The position numbers and the translations under genes are program-made. From NCBI RefSeq assembly GCF_000213555.1, contig NZ_GL891982.1, positions 391,245-409,899 on the forward strand: DNA of 18,655 nt, read 5' to 3'. The notes under the pieces were generated by a model. It was not told where the DNA came from, ran no database searches, and was given only the letters and a program-made list of their open reading frames with translations. How positions within the stretch are numbered: position 1 is the first letter of the stretch; every line of letters begins with the position of its first letter. Shown here one piece after another: positions 7,929 through 15,927 of this stretch. This stretch comes from Dysgonomonas gadei ATCC BAA-286. Its GTDB lineage: Bacteria > Bacteroidota > Bacteroidia > Bacteroidales > Dysgonomonadaceae.

Positions 7929-7992
7929 GATGATACAAAGCTGTTTTCAAATCTTTAAGCTTTACTTTGCAGAAAAAAAATAGAAAATTGAT

Positions 7993-9024
7993 ATGAAACA
8001 ACTTTATTTTATTTTCAGCCTCATAATTTTACAGGCCATTAACCCTTGCTTTGCTCAGGAAAAGGACTCCATTTCTTTCAAACCATCAGGTAATGTTATT
8101 GCCAGAGGATTTTTAGATTATAGTACAGGTTTTGGACACGTGAATAAAGAAAAAGGATTTGATATCACACGGGCATTCCTCGGATATAACTATAAATTTA
8201 CCCGTACGATACAGGCACAGGTCATTATTGACGGCGCGGCAGGCAAAACATCATCCGACGGGCTTGAAGTATACCTGCGCAATGCTTTTGTAAACTGGAA
8301 CGACAAAGGCTTTAATGTAAATCTCGGGCAAACCAATCTGATGCAATTCAGCATTCAGGAAAAATACTGGATGCACCGCTATGTGATGAAATCGTTTCAG
8401 GATCTGAACAAAATGGCTCCCAGTGTAGACTTAGGTGTTACTGCAGAATATGCTTTCAACGACTACATTTCTGCCGACCTCAGCCTTACCAACGGAGAAG
8501 GATACAAAAAAGTAAAAAAAGACAATAGCATGCGTTATGCTGCCGGACTAAGCCTGCACCCTATAAAAAATACAATATTGAGAGTTTACGCAGACATATA
8601 TAACGATGACGAAACTCAACGTGACGCCCTGCCTACCGGAATAACAGACGCTAAATACAAAGACCAGTACTCATTATCCCTGTTTGCGGGTTATCAGGAT
8701 AAGAAAATATCGGGAGGTGTGGAATATAACAGGGTTTACAACAAAGGCTTTATCGACAAAAAAGACTATTACGGTTATTCCGTTTATGCATCGGCCAAAG
8801 TAGCCCCGAAATGGAGGACATTTGCCCGGTACGACTTGATGGACTCGTCCAATCCCGATAATTTCACCTCTCCATGGAACAGCCTCGATGGCCAACTAAT
8901 GATGATAGGTGCAGAATTCCAGCCATTGAAACAATTGAAAATCGCTCCCAACTTTCGCAACATAAACGCAGACAGAGGTAAAGCAGAACAGTATTTCTTT
9001 ATAAACTTAGAGATTAATTTGTAA
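7993..9024 (+). CDS. Outer-membrane porin, probable phosphate-selective (OprO/P type)
   Basis: A 343-aa protein with a clear signal peptide (MKQLYFIFSLIILQAINPCFA, cut before QEKD). The body alternates short polar and aromatic stretches typical of a transmembrane beta-barrel (for example ISADLSLTNGEGY, YGYSVYASAKVA, WRTFARYDLM) and ends in a hydrophobic strand, FINLEINL. The R-A-F-L-G-Y-N-Y and LRNAFVNWNDKGFNVNLGQ patterns resemble the phosphate-selective porin O/P family. It would let phosphate cross the outer membrane before capture by PstS. Its upstream region carries the same 11-bp-spaced TAAC array as pstS, supporting phosphate control. A terminator at 9052-9082 ends the unit. Porin is a confident call; substrate preference is inferred from context. 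Confidence 0.85.
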   Translation: MKQLYFIFSLIILQAINPCFAQEKDSISFKPSGNVIARGFLDYSTGFGHVNKEKGFDITRAFLGYNYKFTRTIQAQVIIDGAAGKTSSDGLEVYLRNAFVNWNDKGFNVNLGQTNLMQFSIQEKYWMHRYVMKSFQDLNKMAPSVDLGVTAEYAFNDYISADLSLTNGEGYKKVKKDNSMRYAAGLSLHPIKNTILRVYADIYNDDETQRDALPTGITDAKYKDQYSLSLFAGYQDKKISGGVEYNRVYNKGFIDKKDYYGYSVYASAKVAPKWRTFARYDLMDSSNPDNFTSPWNSLDGQLMMIGAEFQPLKQLKIAPNFRNINADRGKAEQYFFINLEINL

Positions 9025-9051
9025 ACTTTCTGATACGCAAAAATAATCTTG

Positions 9052-9082
9052 AACGCTCATTTTTTTTAATGGGCGTTTTTTT
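9052..9082 (+). terminator. Rho-independent terminator after the porin
   Basis: AACGCTCATT (9052-9061) pairs with AATGGGCGTT (9068-9077) with one G-T pair around a T-rich loop, followed by a T-run. It separates the porin from the WG-repeat gene. Confidence 0.85.
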
Positions 9083-9130
9083 ATGGAATATGGAATTTCC
9101 CGCATTACATTATCTATATAAGAAAAAAAG

Positions 9131-10681
9131 ATGAGAAACATATATCTATTTCTTATGTGCTGTTTGTGCATAGTACACCCCTCTTGTCAGAAACAGGAAG
9201 GCTTCGGAGTTGTAGATTCCGAAGGGAAAATTATAGTCCCCATGATTTATGACGAGGTGGATCCTTTGACAAATGAAGTGCTGATTGCACTTAAAGATTC
9301 CAAATACGCTCTTATTAATGCCAGAGGTAAAAAGCCGACATCCTTTATATATGATGATATAAGTTTTTTAAGCCGACGTCTTGGTCTTTTCTTTTGGGGT
9401 GAAGAAGATAAAATGGATTCCACGATATATGAATTTTATCCCGGTCATATATTTCGCACAACAAAAAATGACAAGTACGGAGTAATAAATAAAACAGGAA
9501 AAGAAATGATTCCCCCTGTTTACGATGCGCTAAGATACATAGATGGAAAAGACAGGTACATAGTATCCTTAAACGGCAATACGGGAATCATAGACAGTAT
9601 AGGGGAAGAAGTCGTTCCATTTCTATATGATGAAATATCAAGGATTTCCCCCGACAAATACAGAGCCTGTAAAGATGACAAATGGGGTACTATCAATGAA
9701 AGCGGGGATACTATCATTCCCTTTATTTATGATTATATTAGCTACTATTGTATTCCACGTAAAAATCTGATTACCACAAAAAAGAATAACAAATGGGGGC
9801 TTATTGATTTTCAGGGTAAGAATATCGCACCATTTGTATATGACAGCATAGAATATCTTCGAAATAATCTTTTAGCAGTTAAAAAAAATAATAAATATAG
9901 TCTTATGGACTTCAAAGGTTGTGAAATCAGCCCTTCTATATATGACGAAATAACGATATTAGGATTTCGCTTTGTACCCAATAACTGGAAATATATCAAA
10001 GTGGTAAAGAACGGAAAGGGAGGAATTATCGACAGCTTAGGGAAAATAATTGTATCGGTCAAATATGACAATGTTCATTGTTTAGATTATAAAAATCAAA
10101 GTCTGTTTTCGGTAGAAATCAACAAAAAATACGGAATTTACAACAATTCGGGAAAAATGATAATACCCGCGATATATAAATATATAGACTACTCGGATTA
10201 TGGCTGGATTATAGCGAGAAGAAACAATCGGGATGTCATTTTAGATAATAAGGGAAATATTATAATTCCACCCAAATATCACCAGATTGACCAGATAGGA
10301 AAAGATTTATTTGTTGTACAAAAGTACAGGGATGCAGGTGTAATAAATATACAGGATGAGATAATTATACCATGCAATTACCAACCGGTAGATATAATGC
10401 CTTGCACGGATAATTCTTTTTGGTTACGAAAAAATAAGAAATGGGGATTAATAAATAATAGAGGTAAAAACATTACACCTTTTGTATACGATGTCCTCCA
10501 TTCGTTTGAAAACACAAAACAATATTTTGCAACCAAGAAAAATGATAAATGGGGAATAGTAGATACTTCAGGCAAAGAATGCGTCCCGTTCATATACAGT
10601 TATATAGATTTTTTGTCAGATAATATGTTTATTGTATCAAAAGTACAGACTTCGCTGTCATCTTATTATGTAATAAACTAA
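9131..10681 (+). CDS. WG-repeat lipoprotein with about 13 repeats
   Basis: A 516-aa protein made almost entirely of WG-type repeats of about 35-45 residues. Each follows the pattern K-[WY]-G-[LI]-I-[DN]-x2-G-K-x-I-x-P-x-[IV]-Y-D-x-I. I count 13, with the cleanest at KWGTINESG, KWGLIDFQG, KWGLINNRG and KWGIVDTSG; several central ones are degenerate (KYSLMDFKG, RDVILDNKG, DAGVINIQD). A hydrophobic N-terminus ends at Cys19 in VHPSC, a loose lipobox, so it is probably a surface or periplasmic lipoprotein. WG repeats are thought to build beta-rich binding scaffolds; the ligand is unknown. It sits between the porin and pstS, cut off from the porin by a terminator and without a Pho-like array of its own. 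It is more AT-rich than its neighbours, which may indicate later arrival. Confidence 0.85.
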   Translation: MRNIYLFLMCCLCIVHPSCQKQEGFGVVDSEGKIIVPMIYDEVDPLTNEVLIALKDSKYALINARGKKPTSFIYDDISFLSRRLGLFFWGEEDKMDSTIYEFYPGHIFRTTKNDKYGVINKTGKEMIPPVYDALRYIDGKDRYIVSLNGNTGIIDSIGEEVVPFLYDEISRISPDKYRACKDDKWGTINESGDTIIPFIYDYISYYCIPRKNLITTKKNNKWGLIDFQGKNIAPFVYDSIEYLRNNLLAVKKNNKYSLMDFKGCEISPSIYDEITILGFRFVPNNWKYIKVVKNGKGGIIDSLGKIIVSVKYDNVHCLDYKNQSLFSVEINKKYGIYNNSGKMIIPAIYKYIDYSDYGWIIARRNNRDVILDNKGNIIIPPKYHQIDQIGKDLFVVQKYRDAGVINIQDEIIIPCNYQPVDIMPCTDNSFWLRKNKKWGLINNRGKNITPFVYDVLHSFENTKQYFATKKNDKWGIVDTSGKECVPFIYSYIDFLSDNMFIVSKVQTSLSSYYVIN

Positions 10682-10739
10682 ATACAAATCCTCTACACCA
10701 AATCATTTCCGGAATTATTATAAAGAAACGTTTTCAATC

Positions 10740-10766
10740 TTAACCGTTTCGTAACAAATCCTTAGT
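10740..10766 (+). promoter_or_regulatory. Candidate Pho box upstream of pstS
   Basis: Units at exact 11-bp spacing: TAAC at 10741, TAAC at 10752 and TAGT at 10763 (CTTAAC, CGTAAC and CCTTAG in context). This is the same spacing and nearly the same units as before the porin. A weak -7-like TAATATTG lies at 10788-10795, ahead of pstS at 10821. PhoB control of pst promoters is established in other bacteria; this exact motif is my inference. Confidence 0.6.
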
Positions 10767-10820
10767 CCATTTGTTATAATAACATAATAATATTGCATCA
10801 GAATTTAAAAGCAAAATGAA

Positions 10821-11891
10821 ATGAAAAAAGTTTTACTATTTACAGCAATCACATTAGCTATCGCACTAAGTTCGTGCGGAAAGAAAGAGTCGGCATTATC
10901 CGGAGCCGGGGCTACATTCCCCGCACCATTCTACAACATAGTGTTTAAAGAATTTGCAAAAATAGGTAGCCCTGTTACCTATGGAGCTATCGGTAGCGGC
11001 GGCGGTATCCGCAGCCTCAAAGACCAGACAGTGGACTTCGGTGCAACCGACGTATTCTTATCGGATACCGAACTGAAAGATATGGGAGCAGACATAGTAC
11101 ATATCCCAACCTGTCTGGGAGCTGTTGTATTATCATACAACCTGAAAGATGTAAAAGGACTGAAACTCACTGCAGATATTATTTCAGATATCTACAGAGG
11201 TAAAATAACCAATTGGAATGACTCTAAAATTAAGGAAATAAATCCGGACTTAAATTTACCTGACAAAGGCATCACAGCTGTTTACCGTTCGGATGGTAGT
11301 GGAACCACATCCGTATTCTCCGAATATATGTCGAAAGTGAACGAAGCATGGAAAACAGAGATAGGTGAAGGCAAATCCCTGAAATTCCCTGCCGGTATTG
11401 CAGCTAAAGGTAATCCGGGCGTAGCAGGAATTATTGCCGAAACAGAAGGCGCGATAGGATATATCGGCTCTGAATACGCACTGGCATTAAATATGTCCGC
11501 AGCATTACTACAAAACAGCGCCGGAAACTTTATAGCAGCTGATAGCAAAAGTATCTCGGCCTCTGCCAATGTAGATATACCAAACGATACACGTGTGGTT
11601 ATCACTAATTCTCCAAATCCTGAGGCATATCCAATCAGCACATTTACATGGATCATAGCTTATAAAGAGCAGAATTACAATACAAGGTCTGAAGTTCAGG
11701 CTAAAGCGCTGGCAGGTCTGTTGAGCTACATTATCAGCCCCGAAGGACAAGATATAGCTACAAAAACACACTATGCACCGCTTCCTCAGGTAGCATTGGA
11801 AAAAACAAAAGCTATCATCGAATCAATGACATACGATGGGAAGAAAATAGAGACTTACCAATTGTCTGTAGCAAAAGGAGCAGCCCACTAA
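10821..11891 (+). CDS. pstS: Phosphate-binding lipoprotein PstS
   Basis: Solute-binding protein (356 aa) of the high-affinity phosphate ABC importer, held in the periplasm by a lipid anchor (lipobox LSSC, Cys19). Phosphate-contact loops of the family are present: GAGATFPAPF at 28-37, GSGGGIRSL at 58-66 and RSDGSGTT at 156-163, followed by the GNPGVAG loop. The C-terminal half has the WIIAYKEQ and LLSYIISPEGQDIA stretches typical of PstS. It is the first gene of a pstSCAB-phoU-phoB-phoR run. The candidate Pho box ends 54 bases upstream. A gap of 38 bases with short AGCTA-type repeats separates it from pstC, a place where PstS is often expressed more than the permease genes. Confidence 0.96.
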   Translation: MKKVLLFTAITLAIALSSCGKKESALSGAGATFPAPFYNIVFKEFAKIGSPVTYGAIGSGGGIRSLKDQTVDFGATDVFLSDTELKDMGADIVHIPTCLGAVVLSYNLKDVKGLKLTADIISDIYRGKITNWNDSKIKEINPDLNLPDKGITAVYRSDGSGTTSVFSEYMSKVNEAWKTEIGEGKSLKFPAGIAAKGNPGVAGIIAETEGAIGYIGSEYALALNMSAALLQNSAGNFIAADSKSISASANVDIPNDTRVVITNSPNPEAYPISTFTWIIAYKEQNYNTRSEVQAKALAGLLSYIISPEGQDIATKTHYAPLPQVALEKTKAIIESMTYDGKKIETYQLSVAKGAAH

Positions 11892-11899
11892 GAAGTCAA

Positions 11900-11924
11900 A
11901 AGCTATCTAACGGCTAAAAGCTAA
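11900..11924 (+). repeat. Short AGCTA-type repeat between pstS and pstC
   Basis: AAGCTAT (11900-11906), then CGGCTAA and AAGCTAA (11911-11924): the same heptamer family as the larger array between pstB and phoU, here in a 38-base intercistronic gap. Because AGCT is self-complementary, such units can also form weak hairpins. Confidence 0.5.
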
Positions 11925-11929
11925 CATAA

Positions 11930-12775
11930 ATGAAAGATAAAATATTTAAAGCCATATTATTCATTGCAGCCTGCCTGATAATATTACTCACAGCAGGAGT
12001 TATATACGGACTGGTAAGCAAAAGCCTCGGAGCATTCTCCGAATTTGGATTAGGCTTTATAACTTCTACCGAATGGGATTCACGGAACGATATATACGGC
12101 GCATTGCCTTTCATTGCAGGTACGATGATGACATCTATCTTAGCCCTGCTGTTCTGTATCCCGTTCTCTCTTTCCGTAGCATTGTTTAACGGAGAGTACT
12201 TCAGAAATAAAAAGATATCGACGATAGTAAGTTCTGTCGTAGACCTGCTTGCAGGAATACCGTCGATAGTATATGGGTTGTGGGGTTTTTATACCCTGCG
12301 CCCTATACTGATTGATATGGGAGTGAGCGATCAGGGATTCGGTATATTATTATCATCTATCGTTCTGGCTATTATGATTATCCCCTATGCTTCATCGCTC
12401 AGCGCCGAGTTCATCGCTATGGTACCTAACGACCTTAAAGAAGGAGCATATAGCCTCGGTGCCACCAATCTGGAAGTAATAACCTCCATAAACCTGCCCG
12501 TTGCAGGTTCAGGTATATTCGCGTCCTATGTACTGGCATTCGGGAGGGCATTGGGAGAAACAATGGCCGTTACCATGCTGATAGGAAATACGAATAACAT
12601 ACCTACCAGTATATCCGATACCGGAAATTCAATGGCAAGTATCATTGCCAATCAATTTGGAGAATCGAGCGGACTGAAATTAAGCTCGTTGATGGCTATC
12701 GGTTTATTGCTGTTCCTAATCACAGCATGTATCAATTTCGTAGCCAAATACATCATGAAAATGGTAAATAAATGA
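11930..12775 (+). CDS. pstC: Phosphate ABC transporter permease PstC
   Basis: Inner-membrane permease (281 aa) forming half of the phosphate channel with PstA. Hydrophobic segments are seen near residues 8-28, 62-85, 100-122, 138-158, 188-215 and 252-275. The EAA loop that docks onto PstB is EGAYSLGATNLEVITSINLP at about 171-190, and the VVDLLAGIPSIVYGLWGF stretch at 103-120 is characteristic of PstC. It is somewhat shorter than the E. coli protein (319 aa). The ATGA at its end overlaps the pstA start by four bases, indicating translational coupling. Confidence 0.95.
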   Translation: MKDKIFKAILFIAACLIILLTAGVIYGLVSKSLGAFSEFGLGFITSTEWDSRNDIYGALPFIAGTMMTSILALLFCIPFSLSVALFNGEYFRNKKISTIVSSVVDLLAGIPSIVYGLWGFYTLRPILIDMGVSDQGFGILLSSIVLAIMIIPYASSLSAEFIAMVPNDLKEGAYSLGATNLEVITSINLPVAGSGIFASYVLAFGRALGETMAVTMLIGNTNNIPTSISDTGNSMASIIANQFGESSGLKLSSLMAIGLLLFLITACINFVAKYIMKMVNK

Positions 12776-13656
12776 AAAAGAAAAAGAGATTGACATCCAC
12801 TGCCAAATACAGGCTGACGAAGAGTAAAATATTCTTCTTCGCCGTTTGCACCTTGTCGGCTATCACCATGATTCCTCTTTTTCTTATCCTCTGGGAACTA
12901 GTAAAAAAAGGATACAAACAATTCAATCTAAGCCTGTTTACGGAAGTAGCGCCTACCTCTATGGAAGCCATGCTTGCCCGTATCAGCGACAGCCCTATAC
13001 CGGGGGGGATACTGAATGGTATCACCGGTACATTGCTTATTCTTGCTATTGCAATTGTAATAGCTATCCCTATCGGGATAATGGTCGGCGTCTATCTTGC
13101 CGAAAACCCAAAAAAACGTATGGCCAGCCTTGTGCGCAGCCTTAGCGACCTTTTGCAGGGAATACCTTCGATAGTCATCGGGGTGGTAGTTTATATATGG
13201 ATCGTTATCCCCATGTCGGGTTATTCGGCACTGGCAGGTAGTATTGCCCTCGCCATAATGATGTTGCCGATGATAATACGTTCCACCGAAGAAAGTATAA
13301 AGATGCTGCCGACATCATTAAAAGAAGCCGGACTAGCTTTAGGCGGTTCATATACAACCGTTGTGTTGCGGGTATTATTACCTTCGGCATTCAGCGGATT
13401 GTTTACCGGATCGCTACTGGCTATATCCCGTGTGATGGGCGAAACCGCCCCTCTGTTGGTTACGGCCTTAGGTGCATCTACAGTAAACTGGGATGCAACC
13501 AACCCTACAAGTGCCATATCCTTACTGATATGGGAATTTTACAACGACCCTAATCTTGCAAATCTGGTATGGTCTTCATCCTTACTGCTTCTCTTGTTTG
13601 TATTGGGTATTAATCTTTTCGCAAAAAGTATAGCAAAAAAATGGAAAATACAGTAA
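12772..13656 (+). CDS. pstA: Phosphate ABC transporter permease PstA
   Basis: Second permease subunit (294 aa), partner of PstC. A basic N-terminus leads into six hydrophobic segments (near 20-40, 82-110, 125-147, 152-172, 205-232, 268-288). LSDLLQGIPSIVIGVVVY at about 124-141 is the PstA counterpart of the PstC motif. The EAA loop is EAGLALGGSYTTVVLRVLLP at 185-204, for contact with PstB. The 5' end overlaps pstC by four bases and the 3' end overlaps pstB by 16, so pstC, pstA and pstB are almost certainly one transcript with coupled translation. Confidence 0.95.
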   Translation: MKKKKRLTSTAKYRLTKSKIFFFAVCTLSAITMIPLFLILWELVKKGYKQFNLSLFTEVAPTSMEAMLARISDSPIPGGILNGITGTLLILAIAIVIAIPIGIMVGVYLAENPKKRMASLVRSLSDLLQGIPSIVIGVVVYIWIVIPMSGYSALAGSIALAIMMLPMIIRSTEESIKMLPTSLKEAGLALGGSYTTVVLRVLLPSAFSGLFTGSLLAISRVMGETAPLLVTALGASTVNWDATNPTSAISLLIWEFYNDPNLANLVWSSSLLLLLFVLGINLFAKSIAKKWKIQ

Positions 13657-14423
13657 ATTTGAACGAACAATATATATTGGAACTCAAGGATGTATCTGTT
13701 TCATATACTCCCGGCAAAAACGCAGTGAATATGGTGAATGCCAATATCAGGGAGAATACGGTTACAGCCATCATGGGACCGTCGGGTTGTGGTAAGAGTA
13801 CACTTCTGCGCGCTATAAACCGCATGCATGAATTGTATCCTGAGATTGAAACAACAGGAGAAATCCTGCTAAAAGGACAAAACATCTTTGATATGAACCC
13901 AATGAAGGTTCGCCGCCTTGCAGGAATGGTATTCCAACGTCCGAATCCATTTCCTACGATGAGTATCTATGATAATGTTATCGCTGGATATAAACTTAAC
14001 AACATTAAGTTGGGCAAAACAGAACGTGACGAGGTTGTAGAAAGCAGTTTACGCAGTGTCGCCCTTTGGGACGAGGTGAAAGATTCGATGAATAAGAAAG
14101 GAACATTCCTTTCGGGAGGACAGCAACAACGATTGTGCATAGCACGTGCATTAGCCCTGAAGCCTGAGTTACTGTTGATGGACGAACCGACTTCGGCCCT
14201 CGACCCTATATCGACCAACAGAGTGGAAGAATTGATATTTGAACTAAAGAAAGAATATACAATAGTGATCGTTACGCACAATATGTCGCAGGCAGCCCGC
14301 TTATCGGACAACTCGATGTTCATGTACCTGGGCGAACTGGTAGAATATGGTACTACCAAACAGATGTTTACCAAGCCGAAAGATAAGCGTACGGAGGATT
14401 ACCTGACAGGGGTATTTAGTTAA
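13641..14423 (+). CDS. pstB: Phosphate ABC transporter ATP-binding protein PstB
   Basis: Cytoplasmic ATPase (260 aa) that powers the PstCA channel. All nucleotide-binding motifs are intact: Walker A GPSGCGKST at 46-54, Q-loop Gln99 in VFQRPNPFP, signature LSGGQQQR at 157-164, Walker B LLLMDEPTSALD at 177-188, and switch His213 in VTHNM. The length and the FQRPNPFPTMSIYDN stretch are typical of PstB rather than other importers. A 99-base gap with heptamer repeats separates it from phoU. Confidence 0.97.
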   Translation: MENTVNLNEQYILELKDVSVSYTPGKNAVNMVNANIRENTVTAIMGPSGCGKSTLLRAINRMHELYPEIETTGEILLKGQNIFDMNPMKVRRLAGMVFQRPNPFPTMSIYDNVIAGYKLNNIKLGKTERDEVVESSLRSVALWDEVKDSMNKKGTFLSGGQQQRLCIARALALKPELLLMDEPTSALDPISTNRVEELIFELKKEYTIVIVTHNMSQAARLSDNSMFMYLGELVEYGTTKQMFTKPKDKRTEDYLTGVFS

Positions 14424-14432
14424 TAAAGCCTT

Positions 14433-14520
14433 TAGCTGATAGCTGATAGCTATTAGCCTCTAAGAAATATAAAAACAATCATAAGCTATTAGCTAAAAGC
14501 TAGTGGCTAAAAGCTAAAAA
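14433..14520 (+). repeat. Degenerate heptamer repeat array between pstB and phoU
   Basis: Block 1 (14433-14460) reads as the 7-base units TAGCTGA, TAGCTGA, TAGCTAT, TAGCCTC. Block 2 (14483-14517) reads AAGCTAT, TAGCTAA, AAGCTAG, TGGCTAA, AAGCTAA. An AT-rich spacer lies between them. The array fills the gap between the two genes. The units contain the palindrome AGCT, so the two blocks can pair imperfectly with each other. No coding content. Confidence 0.7.
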
Positions 14521-14522
14521 GC

Positions 14523-15203
14523 ATGACAACAAATATAAAAGCCAAACAATTAGAACTTCTTCTCCACGACTTCGAACTATTGTCACGGACAGCCATGATA
14601 CAGATGCAGATAACCACCAAACTACTCAATGACAATACAATAGAATCGCTATATGAGGAAGCCGAATCGAACGAAATAATCATGGACAGGCTGGAAATAA
14701 AAGTTCGTGAAGAGGTGGTATTCACTATTTTCCAGTTCAATCCTATTGCCGCCGACCTGCGTAAGATAATAACATATCAGGATTTGACTACCAATCTGGA
14801 ACGGATAGGCGATATGCTGTTGAATATAATCCATTTCTTGAAAAAGGTCGATCTATCCACTCCATATTTCGAAGATATAAAAAAACTTATCAGCAAGATG
14901 GTACAATATACCAGCGAAATGCTCCGGAACGCAATTTTCTCTTTTTCCAATGAAGATAGCCATATAGCTTATCAGGTAATAGAAGATGATGACAAAGTGG
15001 ATGAATTATATCATCAAATAGGCTTATCTTTACAAGAGACTTTTGCCGACAAGAAGTTAAGCAAACAAGAGATACAGAATATGATAAATGTAAACTCCAT
15101 TTCTCACAATCTGGAACGTATCGGCGACAGCGCTACTAATATCGCTGAAGCCACTATTTATTTAACAGAAGGAAAAGACATCAGGCATGGAAACAAACAA
15201 TAA
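14523..15203 (+). CDS. phoU: Phosphate transport regulator PhoU
   Basis: Cytoplasmic helical protein (226 aa) that signals between the Pst transporter and the PhoR kinase and keeps the regulon off when phosphate is plentiful. The two PhoU repeats are evident, each with the metal-site motif NLERIGD (residues 91-97 and 196-202), the second followed by SATNIAEA. The length matches the family (about 220-240 aa). Its 3' end overlaps the regulator gene by 17 bases, which suggests translational coupling of PhoU with PhoB. Confidence 0.95.
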   Translation: MTTNIKAKQLELLLHDFELLSRTAMIQMQITTKLLNDNTIESLYEEAESNEIIMDRLEIKVREEVVFTIFQFNPIAADLRKIITYQDLTTNLERIGDMLLNIIHFLKKVDLSTPYFEDIKKLISKMVQYTSEMLRNAIFSFSNEDSHIAYQVIEDDDKVDELYHQIGLSLQETFADKKLSKQEIQNMINVNSISHNLERIGDSATNIAEATIYLTEGKDIRHGNKQ

Positions 15204-15888
15204 GAATATATCTATTTTGATAGTAGACGATGAGCCGGATATCCGCGAAATTTTGCAATTCAACCTGCAAAATGAAGGTTATGATATAGACCTCGCCGAA
15301 TCGTCTGAACAGGCTGCAAAAATGTTAACCCCTAAACACCGGTTAATATTGCTGGATGTGATGATGGGAGGAATCTCAGGGTTTAAATTCGCCGACCAGC
15401 TAAGAAAAGACGGGAATAATATCCCTATTATTTTCCTTACGGCAAAGGATACCGAGAATGATATGCTGACAGGCTTCTCCATCGGAGGAGACGATTATAT
15501 ATCCAAGCCTTTTTCCATAAAGGAAGTTGTTGCCCGCGTAAGAAGTGTGTTGAAAAGGACAGAAAACCAGACTAGCGCAGCACACAAGAATGTACTGACA
15601 GTGAACAATCTGGAGATAGATTTCGATACCAAAACTGTTTCTGTCGACAAAGAGGTAATAGAACTTACCAAAACCGAGTTCAATATATTGGTATTGCTCG
15701 TACAAAACACAGGCCGCATATTTTCACGTACCGATATATTGGATAAGGCGTGGAAGGATGACGGCATCGTATTGGAAAGAACTGTAGATGTACACATCGC
15801 GCGTCTCAGGAAAAAGATTGGTGCTTATGGCGATTATATCGTAAACCGTACCGGATATGGATATACATTCAATTTACAAAATAAATAG
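15187..15888 (+). CDS. phoB: Response regulator, OmpR/PhoB family
   Basis: DNA-binding regulator of 233 aa. The receiver domain has the acidic pair Asp14/Asp15, phospho-acceptor Asp57 (LLDVMM), Thr in FLTAK and Lys107 (SKPFS). The C-terminal winged-helix domain includes ELTKTEFNILVLLVQNTGRIFSR, ERTVDVHIARLRKKIG and the wing RTGYGY. Location directly after phoU and before a PhoR-like kinase makes it the likely PhoB, which would bind the 11-bp-period sites before the porin and pstS. The start overlaps phoU by 17 bases. Response regulator is certain; the PhoB identity rests on context. Confidence 0.92.
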   Translation: METNNKNISILIVDDEPDIREILQFNLQNEGYDIDLAESSEQAAKMLTPKHRLILLDVMMGGISGFKFADQLRKDGNNIPIIFLTAKDTENDMLTGFSIGGDDYISKPFSIKEVVARVRSVLKRTENQTSAAHKNVLTVNNLEIDFDTKTVSVDKEVIELTKTEFNILVLLVQNTGRIFSRTDILDKAWKDDGIVLERTVDVHIARLRKKIGAYGDYIVNRTGYGYTFNLQNK

Positions 15889-15921
15889 TTATAAGTTCTA
15901 TTCTTGTAACTCGTAACCGAA
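15887..15921 (+). repeat. Heptamer-like imperfect hairpin between phoB and phoR
   Basis: The 39-base gap reads as 7-base units AGTTATA, AGTTCTA, TTCTTGT, AACTCGT, AACCGAA. GTTATAAGTT can pair with AACTCGTAAC with one mismatch. It has a different core from the AGCT arrays in the same operon but the same 7-base period. Confidence 0.4.
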
Positions 15922-15927
15922 AAGATT

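Noticed and set aside
14433..14520. Heptamer array considered as a CRISPR or iteron origin
   Set aside because: Units are only 7 bases with no spacers, no cas genes are present, and there is no replication initiator or DnaA-box cluster nearby.
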